Source of the DNA: Rhodobacterales bacterium
GTDB taxonomy: Bacteria; Pseudomonadota; Alphaproteobacteria; Rhodobacterales; Rhodobacteraceae
Direction of reading: 5' to 3'
Length of the DNA stretch: 5,107 nucleotides
Assembly (NCBI GenBank): GCA_013298485.1
Contig: JAAFHS010000228.1
Location: forward strand, 1-5,107
Below, piece by piece: positions 1-5,107 of the stretch. How positions within the stretch are numbered: position 1 is the stretch's first letter; the number at the start of each line of letters is the position of its first letter. The notes under the pieces were generated by a model that was not told the DNA's origin, searched no databases, and saw nothing but the letters and a program-made list of their open reading frames with translations. Made by a program: the position numbers and the translations under genes.

Positions 1-610
1 CCAGCAGGGTGGAATTCGCGGCCGAAATGAAGGGGGCGTGCGCGGCAGCAGCAATCTTGCCCATATCGCGCAGCAGGTTCACATCGCCTGTGGACTGGTC
101 GAAATAGTAGTCACCGATCAGGCAGCCAAAGGGCTTGCCACCCATCGTGCCGAACTCCTGTTCATACACTTTGAGGAACAGGGGGCTCTTGTCCCACTTG
201 GCACCGGGAAACCGGCGCAGTTCAGACTTCAGCTCGTTCTTGGACACGTTCATGACTTTGACGCGCAGGCTGGCGTCCGTCTCGGAATTGTTGATCGTGT
301 AGGCGAGGCCACGCCAGCTGCTTTCCAGCTGTTGGAACTCTGTGGCGTGAATGATCTTGTTGACCTGGTCGGTCAGCTTTGCGTCGATCTTGGCCAGCAT
401 TGCCTGGATAGTGTCGATCACATCATCGGCGATGACAGTATCGTCGGCCATCGCCTCTTTCACCAGTGCGACAATCGCACTGTCAACTTCCTTTGCAGCC
501 TCTTCGGTCCGCGGCTTGATCGTCTGTTTCAGGATGTCCGAAAACTCATCAAGCTCGGCCAGACCACCGCCGCTAACCTGGGCTTCCTTTTGCGTACCGT
601 CATTCGCCAT
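1..610 (-). CDS. tssC: T6SS contractile sheath large subunit TssC (VipB/ImpC), N-terminal part, cut by window edge
   Basis: TssC pairs with TssB to build the cytoplasmic sheath whose contraction drives the Hcp tube and spike out of the cell. The first 203 residues are visible from the ATG at 610, and the frame is open to the left edge. Family members are about 490-500 residues, so more than half is missing. Residues 16-54 form a charged helical segment (starting GLAELDEFSDIL). In VipB homologues the corresponding N-terminal helix is recognised by the ClpV/TssH unfoldase. The two family hallmarks are clear: EFQQLESSWRGL at 91-102, and a block at 149-168 that starts YEQEFGTMGG and ends CLIGDY. 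The ATG start is supported by AAGGA six bases upstream (617-621). The gene follows tssB by 43 bases on the same strand, the usual sheath gene pair. No frame damage is seen in the visible part. The family call is very secure. Confidence 0.97.
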   Translation of the reverse strand, partial: MANDGTQKEAQVSGGGLAELDEFSDILKQTIKPRTEEAAKEVDSAIVALVKEAMADDTVIADDVIDTIQAMLAKIDAKLTDQVNKIIHATEFQQLESSWRGLAYTINNSETDASLRVKVMNVSKNELKSELRRFPGAKWDKSPLFLKVYEQEFGTMGGKPFGCLIGDYYFDQSTGDVNLLRDMGKIAAAAHAPFISAANSTLL

Positions 611-616
611 GTTCAA

Positions 617-621
617 TCCTT
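617..621 (-). promoter_or_regulatory. Ribosome binding site of tssC
   Basis: AAGGA on the minus strand lies six bases before the ATG at 610. It supports that ATG over the in-frame TTG two codons upstream (sequence TTGAACATG). Confidence 0.6.
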
Positions 622-653
622 GTCTTCAAATGCCATATAGCGGTCGGGAGGGA

Positions 654-1169
654 CTATTCTTCCTTGCCTTCCCGTTCGGAACGTTCCGCCAGCGCGGCCA
701 TCAGATCAGGGTCGTTCAGCAGCGCGCGGATATGATCCTGCGCTTTTGCTTTACCGGTCATGTAACGTGCGAGGTTTGCAAGCTGCGAGCGTGCCTCGAG
801 CAGTTTGTTCAACGAGGGGACCTGCTTGGCAATCGCTGCCGGGCTGAAGTCATCCATGCTGTTGAATTCAAGGTTGACACCAAGCTTACCACCCGCCGCC
901 GGATCGAGCGTGTTCTCGACTGTGAACGACAGGGCGGGACCAACACTTTTCATGTAGTCATCAAGCGTCGACCCGGTCACATCGGAAAAATTACGCTCTG
1001 CCAGCGCCGGCTTCTCCACCTTGGAGGCGTTGCCGGAGAGGTCAGAGAGAACGCCCATGACGAAGGGCAGCTCCACCATCTTTTCGCTGTCGTACGGATC
1101 TTCGTAGGATATCATGACCCGTGGTGGGCGATTGCGTTTGATAAATCCGGTTGCCGAGTCAGCGGGCAT
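654..1169 (-). CDS. tssB: T6SS contractile sheath small subunit TssB (VipA/ImpB)
   Basis: TssB is the small sheath protein that interlocks with TssC to form the contractile tube around Hcp in the cytoplasm. The product is 171 residues, normal for the family. Conserved features in order are: a basic RPPRVMISYE strand near the N-terminus (residues 15-23), ELPFVMGVLSDLSG at 33-46, the FNSMDDFSP motif at 102-110, then KQVPSLNKLLEAR at 115-127. This is followed by a helical, charged C-terminus. An in-frame TTG two codons upstream (1175) would give 173 residues. I prefer the ATG at 1169 because GGGAG lies eight bases before it and because homologues typically begin just ahead of the RPPRV region. 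It sits between tssA (86-base gap) and tssC (43-base gap), and a possible promoter lies in the tssA-tssB gap. The identification is secure; only the exact start is open. Confidence 0.97.
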   Translation of the reverse strand: MPADSATGFIKRNRPPRVMISYEDPYDSEKMVELPFVMGVLSDLSGNASKVEKPALAERNFSDVTGSTLDDYMKSVGPALSFTVENTLDPAAGGKLGVNLEFNSMDDFSPAAIAKQVPSLNKLLEARSQLANLARYMTGKAKAQDHIRALLNDPDLMAALAERSEREGKEE

Positions 1170-1177
1170 GTTCAAAT

Positions 1178-1182
1178 CTCCC
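1178..1182 (-). promoter_or_regulatory. Ribosome binding site of tssB
   Basis: GGGAG (in AAAAAGGGAG on the minus strand) lies eight bases before the ATG at 1169. This spacing favours that ATG; the alternative TTG at 1175 would be only two bases from the site. Confidence 0.6.
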
Positions 1183-1200
1183 TTTTTGGGTATGTCGCGG

Positions 1201-1229
1201 ATGAAACGTCTATTGTCCTATAAAGTCAA
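1201..1229 (-). promoter_or_regulatory. Possible sigma70-type promoter upstream of tssB
   Basis: On the minus strand, TTGACT (1224-1229, five of six matches to TTGACA) is followed after exactly 17 bases by TTTCAT (1201-1206, four of six matches to TATAAT). The element lies in the 86-base tssA-tssB gap, the largest gap inside the T6SS gene run. Transcription from it would start near 1193 and leave a leader of roughly 24 bases carrying the tssB ribosome site. The -10 match is weak, so this is a prediction from sequence only. Confidence 0.35.
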
Positions 1230-1255
1230 CGGTCTTGCACAATGGTTGTATGCCG

Positions 1256-2593
1256 TCAGGCGTTGGCCCGTCCGGGCATCAGTTCAGAAATAAGCGCACC
1301 AAAATCTTTATCAAGATACGACTTTGCACGCGACAAGAGAAGAGGGATTGGTGATGCGGGTTCACGTTTTCTGAAATAGTCCTCGACATCGCGCAACCAG
1401 GCCGCCACCTCGGCACGCGTCGTGATGACTGGCGGCGGTCCGGGATCAGCTTCAGGTTCCGCTGGCGCGAGGGCTGCCAGCTCCTTTGACAGCAGGCGCA
1501 AACGGTCCATCGACATCGAAAATCCGGTATTTGCACCGAAATCAATCCGGGCCTTGTTGGCATCTTCCGGAAGCAGTGTTTCGATCGCCTCGATCAGCGG
1601 TTTTCCAACCAGAAGGCGGGCTTGCGTGACCAACAGCAGGGCCGCCGACGACGGCTCAAACCGCGCAAAGAACATCTCGATCGCGCGCAGTGCCTGTCGC
1701 GCGGCCGCCTGCGAGGGAATCACTTGGGGCGCAAGTGACGGCATCGTCGCAGCAGGGGCTGCACTGGCAACTGCAGGTTCGCCAGGCGTCGCAACCGCGG
1801 ATTCGTTCGAGGCCTTTGCGACCACTGGCGCAAGTTCTCCTTGCAGGTCGGGGCGGGCCTGGCCAATCAGCTTTTGCATCTCGGAAAGGACTTCGACAGT
1901 CGCCGTCAGACCAATTGTAAAGGGGCGGTCGCCACGTAGACAGGCACCTTTGATTCGCTGAATTGCGTCCTGTCCGGCGCTAAGCAGTTTCCACGACGTA
2001 TCCACGGCACCCTTGTTGGAAGGGGACCCGAGTTCACCCAACATGCTGGGCCCGCTGAGGCCAACTTCGCCATCGCGCGGCTCGGATTGGCCTGTCGCCG
2101 CCATATACTTGCGCAAACTCACCTCACCCGCACCGGCAAGATTGATGTATTGCAGCGGCGTCACGACTGTCGTGGATGCGCCAAGCTCCTCCAGTGCGCT
2201 GCGTCGATCTGCAGTATCCTGAGGGTGCACGTCAACCGGGTGTGTCTCAAGCAAAACGGCAATCGCATCAACCGCTTCGACAAATCCTTCCAGACGACCC
2301 GAAAGGACCTGCTGACGCGCCAGAAGCGAAAGAAGCCGCACATCGCGGCTTTTCCGCAGCAGACCGAGAATCGTCTCTTTTTCGGCTGCATGACGGATAC
2401 TCTTTGGGTCGAATACCGTCCCGGGCGCAAAGCTATCACCTGGAGAGCGGATGCCGGGAACAAAATACCGTTCAGGCAGGGCTGCTTCTGCTTCGTAGTA
2501 GTAGCTGATGAATGCGTCGTCATCTGTAGCAACCAGATCATCGCCACATGGCAAGTCGTCTGAAATCGGGTCTGTTAGCCAGTCAATCGCCAT
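1256..2593 (-). CDS. tssA: T6SS assembly/cap protein TssA (ImpA) with a duplicated C-terminal motif
   Basis: TssA proteins contact the baseplate and the distal end of the growing sheath and coordinate tube/sheath assembly in the cytoplasm. The product is 445 residues. The ImpA N-terminal domain spans roughly residues 6-130: it opens with DPISDDLPCGDDL (8-20), followed by the helical region KSRDVRLLSLLARQ (81-94) and LLETHPVDVHP (114-124). The middle region (about 195-255) is helical, and an Ala/Pro-rich linker follows (265-290). The C-terminal half holds two copies of the family motif of the form yFrr-EPsSP-pLLl-RA: FFARFEPSSAALLL (308-321) and YFRKREPASPIPLLLSRA (406-423). They are separated by a second Pro-rich linker (376-388). 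The ATG start is supported by AGGGA seven bases upstream. The gene follows tagH by 47 bases and precedes tssB. The TssA call is strong; which TssA subclass it belongs to I cannot decide. Confidence 0.93.
   Translation of the reverse strand: MAIDWLTDPISDDLPCGDDLVATDDDAFISYYYEAEAALPERYFVPGIRSPGDSFAPGTVFDPKSIRHAAEKETILGLLRKSRDVRLLSLLARQQVLSGRLEGFVEAVDAIAVLLETHPVDVHPQDTADRRSALEELGASTTVVTPLQYINLAGAGEVSLRKYMAATGQSEPRDGEVGLSGPSMLGELGSPSNKGAVDTSWKLLSAGQDAIQRIKGACLRGDRPFTIGLTATVEVLSEMQKLIGQARPDLQGELAPVVAKASNESAVATPGEPAVASAAPAATMPSLAPQVIPSQAAARQALRAIEMFFARFEPSSAALLLVTQARLLVGKPLIEAIETLLPEDANKARIDFGANTGFSMSMDRLRLLSKELAALAPAEPEADPGPPPVITTRAEVAAWLRDVEDYFRKREPASPIPLLLSRAKSYLDKDFGALISELMPGRANA
1274..1429 (-). 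repeat. TssA internal protein repeat, copy 2 (residues 389-440)
   Basis: This codes for the second copy of the TssA C-terminal motif, from VITTRAEV to ISELMP. It aligns without gaps to residues 291-342 of the same protein, with 17 of 52 positions identical by hand count. It has the more canonical EP-SPIPLLLSRA form. The protein stops five residues after it (GRANA), so it lacks the longer tail that follows copy 1. The repeat is visible at protein level; the DNA copies are well diverged. Confidence 0.6.
1568..1723 (-). repeat. TssA internal protein repeat, copy 1 (residues 291-342)
   Basis: This codes for the first copy of the motif, from VIPSQAAA to IETLLP. It contains FFARFEPSSAALLL, where the usual SP is SA and the RA is reached through TQARLL. 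It is followed by a tail, EDANKARIDFG (343-353), of the kind that usually closes a TssA C-terminal domain. Its partner is residues 389-440. Confidence 0.6.
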
Positions 2594-2600
2594 CCCTAAA

Positions 2601-2605
2601 TCCCT
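2601..2605 (-). promoter_or_regulatory. Ribosome binding site of tssA
   Basis: AGGGA on the minus strand lies seven bases before the ATG at 2593, inside the 47-base gap after tagH. A second AGGGA-like copy (TTAGGG) touches the ATG but is too close to act. The better-placed copy supports the chosen start. Confidence 0.5.
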
Positions 2606-2640
2606 AACTGCAATGGTTGGAGCCTAGCAGGGACCCAGGA

Positions 2641-3981
2641 TCAGTCAACCTGTCCAACGTCCTTGCTGGCCGCGGCGACCGCAGAGGCATAGCTTTCGGC
2701 AAAGTGCTGCAGGAACACATCCAACATGCCGTTCTCATGCGCGCCCGCCTTGGCATCCCAACGTTCAACAAACGTATCCCATGCCTTTTTCTTGTTAGTC
2801 CCGCCGCCGAGCAGCCCGCCCCCCGACCCATCGTCAATCGATTCAGGCGCGAGATCGGCCAGAAGCTTGATCAGTGCAGGCTGAATCGCGGCAAAGACCG
2901 CCATCTGGTGGCGCCGAATATCGGCCATGCCCGCCACCACGCTGTCACCGCCCTTAAGGAAGCCATCGCGGGGGGCCACGAACATAACTTCAAGCGCCTG
3001 TTTTGCATCAGGCAGAAACTTGAGCGGATTGTTGTTTTTTGCGCCGATCATCGTGCGGTCACCGCCTTTGGTAAACCGCTTCGTGGTTGCCCGATCTTGC
3101 AGCAATGCCATCATCTCTGTCGCAACCACACGCATGGTCCGGCCCAATTCGCGCGCGAAATCATCTGGTACAAGTTTGCCGACTGCATCGGCGGATATCT
3201 CGGCACCCTCACAAAAAGCGCGCAAGAACGCCTGAGCTGCTGCTGCATCTGGCTTTCCGGTCACAGCAAGGACCAGCGGCCCGGGTTGCGCCGCAGGCGG
3301 CGCGGCAGGAGAGACAGGCGCAGGCGGGACAACTGGCGCTGGTGTTCCAGCAAAGCCTTCACTGGGACCGGGTTGCATGGGTGATGGGGGCGTTGTCCAG
3401 GCCGGGTTAGGCGGCACGGCAGCCGGTGGCGCTTGCGGGACAGGGGTTTGCGGCGGGGCAGGTCGCATCGACGGCGCCGCGATGAATTCGTCCCCAAAAT
3501 CAGAGGTGCGCTGATATTCATTGCGCGGCATCGGATCAACCGGGGCGGCGACGCCGGAACCGACCGCCCAGGGGTCTGCAAACTCATTGCCAGCGGGGGA
3601 TTGATAGGCGGCCGGGCCGCCATAGGCCGGGGCGGGATTGGCACCATAGGCTTGCGCAACGGGTGCTGCGCCCAAAAGGACGATCACAAAATACTGTCCC
3701 ACCTGAAAACGGTCGCCTTGTTGCAGACGGTACGGACCATCAAGGCGGTAGGGCTGCCCCACAAGGAACGTCCCATTGGTCGAGCGGTCCGTCAGCCACC
3801 AGCCGCCGTCCCGCATGTCGACATCAAAGTGATGGCTGGAAATGAAACGGGTTGCATCCGGCAGGACCCAATCCATCCCGTTGGCACGCCCGATACGCAG
3901 AGGGCGGCCTGTGCTTGTGATCTCGATCGGGCTGCCGCCTTCGAGGGACCGATAGTTTTCTACTCTCAGGGTCAGTGTCAT
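2641..3981 (-). CDS. tagH: T6SS FHA-domain regulatory protein (TagH/Fha/ImpI/VasC)
   Basis: This is a cytoplasmic phosphothreonine-binding regulator of T6SS. In Pseudomonas aeruginosa Fha1 works with the kinase PpkA and phosphatase PppA, and in Agrobacterium Fha binds phosphorylated TssL. The product is 446 residues. The FHA domain covers about 1-104 and keeps its signature residues: LRIGR (28-32), SSHH (48-51) and STNGTF (67-72). Residues about 107-242 are a Pro/Ala-rich, probably disordered linker. Residues about 243-436 match the T6SS-specific C-terminal domain, including NNPLKF (317-322) followed by ALEVMF, and DIRRHQMAVFAAIQPAL (354-370). The frame stays open upstream to 4065, but homologues begin at the sequence MTLTLRVENY, so I chose the ATG at 3981. 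Its ribosome site is weak (GGTG four bases upstream). It is the first T6SS gene after a 154-base gap and probably leads the operon. The call is very secure. Confidence 0.95.
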   Translation of the reverse strand: MTLTLRVENYRSLEGGSPIEITSTGRPLRIGRANGMDWVLPDATRFISSHHFDVDMRDGGWWLTDRSTNGTFLVGQPYRLDGPYRLQQGDRFQVGQYFVIVLLGAAPVAQAYGANPAPAYGGPAAYQSPAGNEFADPWAVGSGVAAPVDPMPRNEYQRTSDFGDEFIAAPSMRPAPPQTPVPQAPPAAVPPNPAWTTPPSPMQPGPSEGFAGTPAPVVPPAPVSPAAPPAAQPGPLVLAVTGKPDAAAAQAFLRAFCEGAEISADAVGKLVPDDFARELGRTMRVVATEMMALLQDRATTKRFTKGGDRTMIGAKNNNPLKFLPDAKQALEVMFVAPRDGFLKGGDSVVAGMADIRRHQMAVFAAIQPALIKLLADLAPESIDDGSGGGLLGGGTNKKKAWDTFVERWDAKAGAHENGMLDVFLQHFAESYASAVAAASKDVGQVD

Positions 3982-4135
3982 CTGGCACCGCGCGTGATTC
4001 CTGCCCTTACCTAAGGTGCAAAAAGCGATTCCGCCATGTTTATGACATGCGATGGCGAACAACACATGCGGAAGGCCGCATCATGTGCATGCCTCGGTCG
4101 ACAAAAGGCCTTTGTTTGGCAGATGAATAAACAAA
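3982..4135. other. Gap between the aldo/keto reductase and tagH; probable site of T6SS transcription start
   Basis: No gene is seen in this stretch. On the minus strand it follows the reductase stop and precedes tagH, so any T6SS operon promoter and any reductase terminator should lie here. I see no convincing -35/-10 pair, no GG-N10-GC sigma54 element and no GC-stem plus T-run terminator. It does hold a hairpin at 4062-4086, a short inverted repeat CATGT-TTATG-ACATG (4035-4049) and a perfect palindrome AAAGGCCTTT around 4104-4113. Confidence 0.5.
4062..4086 (-). other. Inverted repeat / hairpin upstream of tagH
   Basis: ATGCGG (4066-4071) and CCGCAT (4076-4081) form a perfect six-pair stem around a four-base loop. 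With one bulged base (4082) the stem extends by about four pairs, including one wobble. No T-run follows on the minus strand, so it does not look like an intrinsic terminator. It could be an operator, an attenuating structure or chance. Confidence 0.3.
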
Positions 4136-5107
4136 TCAGTCCGATGCGCTGGATTTTGCCCATAGATTGATATCTTCATCCTGCGCAATCCGGTCGATCA
4201 GGGCCAGTTCTTCGGCCGTGAAGGTGAGGTTGTGTATGGCCCCAGCACAGTCAATGACCTGTTCCGGTCTGGACGCCCCGATCAGCGCCGTGGTGATGCC
4301 GCCATCGCGCAAGACCCATGCCAACGCCATCTGCGCCAGGGTTTGGCTACGTGTTTGCGCCAATGCGTCAAGCGCGCGCACGGATTCAATCGCCTGCGGC
4401 GTAATGGTCGCGGGGTCAAGGCTTTTGCCCTGGGCCGCGCGGCTATCCACTGGAATGCCGTTGAGGTATTTGCGCGTCAGGATACCCTGCGCAAGCGGCG
4501 TAAAGGCAATGGACCCGATACCAAGATCACGCAGCGTCTCTTTCAATCCATCGGTTTCGACCCAGCGGTTCAGCAGGTTATAGCTGGGCTGGTGGATGAC
4601 GCAGGGTGTCCCGAGCGATTTCAGGATCGCCGCCGCCTCACGCGTCTTGATGGAGTTGTAGCTTGAAATCCCCGCGTAAAGCGCGCGGCCCGACCGCACG
4701 ATATGATCCAGCGCGCCCATGGTTTCTTCCAAAGGCGTCTCGGGATCAAACCGATGCGAATAGAAGATATCAACGTAGTCCAGCCCCATGCGTTTCAGCG
4801 ACTGGTCACAGGACACGATCATGTACTTCCGACTGCCCCATTCGCCATACGGGCCGTTCCACATGTGATACCCGGCCTTGGACGAGATGATGAGTTCGTC
4901 CCGTACATGGGCAAAATCGGTCTTGAGGATATCACCGAAGGCGTCTTCTGCGCTGCCTGCGGGCGGGCCATAGTTGTTCGCCAGATCAAAATGGGTGATG
5001 CCGTGATCGAATGCCGTCTGGCAAATCGCGCGTTTTGTGGCGTGCGGCGTGTCATGGCCGAAATTGTGCCATAACCCCAGCGAAATGGCCGGCAGCATCA
5101 GGCCGGA
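4136..5107 (-). CDS. yghZ: Aldo/keto reductase, YghZ-type (L-glyceraldehyde 3-phosphate reductase-like), N-terminus beyond window
   Basis: This is a cytoplasmic NADPH-type aldo/keto reductase with a (beta/alpha)8 barrel fold. It closely resembles E. coli YghZ (also Gpr/MgrA), which reduces L-glyceraldehyde 3-phosphate and has been linked to methylglyoxal detoxification. 323 codons are visible. Counted from the Met at 5098, the catalytic tetrad is complete: Asp38 and Tyr43 in FDLANNYGPP, Lys74 in IISSKAGY, and His115 in DIFYSHRFD. Other shared blocks are SLGLWHNFGH (6-15), IHQPSYNLLNRWV, IAFTPLAQGILTRKYLNGIP and LIGASRPEQV. The Met at 5098 is probably not the start. The frame continues to the edge as Ser-Gly-Leu before it, and this aligns with SGLRLPALSLG inside the E. 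coli protein, so about 20 residues lie outside the window. It shares the strand of the T6SS genes but has no known T6SS role. The exact substrate is inferred. Confidence 0.93.
   Translation of the reverse strand, partial: SGLMLPAISLGLWHNFGHDTPHATKRAICQTAFDHGITHFDLANNYGPPAGSAEDAFGDILKTDFAHVRDELIISSKAGYHMWNGPYGEWGSRKYMIVSCDQSLKRMGLDYVDIFYSHRFDPETPLEETMGALDHIVRSGRALYAGISSYNSIKTREAAAILKSLGTPCVIHQPSYNLLNRWVETDGLKETLRDLGIGSIAFTPLAQGILTRKYLNGIPVDSRAAQGKSLDPATITPQAIESVRALDALAQTRSQTLAQMALAWVLRDGGITTALIGASRPEQVIDCAGAIHNLTFTAEELALIDRIAQDEDINLWAKSSASD

Noticed and set aside
351..1223. Long plus-strand open frame (290 codons) opposite tssC and tssB, and another at 38-640 opposite tssC
   Set aside because: The minus strand here encodes clear TssC and TssB with family motifs. 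The plus-strand translations are low-quality (Ser/Ala/Arg-rich) with no recognisable domain, so they are antisense shadows in GC-rich DNA.
2617..3384. Plus-strand open frame of 255 codons opposite tagH
   Set aside because: It is antisense to the Pro/Ala-rich linker and C-terminal domain of tagH. Its Arg-rich end (RRRRRGRRDRRRRD) is what the complement of Pro/Ala codons produces.
3982..4065. N-terminal extension of tagH by 28 residues to position 4065
   Set aside because: The extra residues (MLFAIACHKHGG...) have no counterpart in T6SS FHA proteins, which begin with MTLTL-type sequence at the FHA domain. The extension would also run through the intergenic hairpin region.
4082..4110. Possible sigma54 promoter (GGCATGCACATGATGC on the minus strand)
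   Set aside because: The spacing between the GG and GC elements is 12 rather than the required 10, and the rest of the consensus is absent.
4101..4125. Possible intrinsic terminator of the aldo/keto reductase at the AAAGGCCTTT palindrome
   Set aside because: The palindrome has no loop, is AT-rich at its ends and has only a four-base T-run inside one arm on the minus strand, so a stable terminator hairpin is unlikely.
4136..5107. Aldo/keto reductase as a T6SS effector or accessory protein
   Set aside because: It has an intact housekeeping-type catalytic tetrad and strong resemblance to YghZ, with no effector marker domain (PAAR, VgrG, Rhs or MIX) or adjacent immunity-like gene visible. It is best read as neighbouring metabolism.

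Overview
The window carries the front part of a type VI secretion system (T6SS) locus next to an unrelated metabolic gene, and all five genes lie on the minus strand. Base composition is moderately GC-rich, with GC-ending codons common. The style of the T6SS proteins suggests a proteobacterium, and an alphaproteobacterium (Rhodobacterales/Roseobacter-like) is my best guess. That placement is inference from general resemblance, because the window has no rRNA or other marker gene.

In transcription order (right to left) the layout is as follows. (1) 4136-5107 is an aldo/keto reductase of the YghZ / L-glyceraldehyde 3-phosphate reductase type. Its N-terminus runs off the right edge. (2) 3982-4135 is a 154-base gap with small inverted repeats and no gene. 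(3) 2641-3981 is the T6SS FHA-domain protein (TagH/Fha/ImpI). (4) 1256-2593 is the T6SS component TssA (ImpA), whose C-terminal motif is duplicated. (5) 654-1169 is the sheath protein TssB (VipA/ImpB). (6) 1-610 is the N-terminal 203 residues of the sheath protein TssC (VipB/ImpC), cut by the left edge.

How the genes work together: TssB and TssC co-assemble into the contractile sheath. TssA is the cap/coordinator of sheath and tube assembly. The FHA protein is the phosphothreonine-reading post-translational regulator that in other species controls whether the apparatus assembles. The four genes are spaced 43-86 bases apart and read as one operon (tagH-tssA-tssB-tssC-...), which probably continues past the left edge. 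A plausible sigma70-type promoter sits in the largest internal gap, just before tssB, and could give extra sheath protein. The aldo/keto reductase looks like ordinary flanking metabolism and marks one border of the visible T6SS cluster.

I found no RNA gene, mobile element, CRISPR array or clear intrinsic terminator. The system is a recognised one. The most unusual feature is the ungapped internal repeat in TssA.
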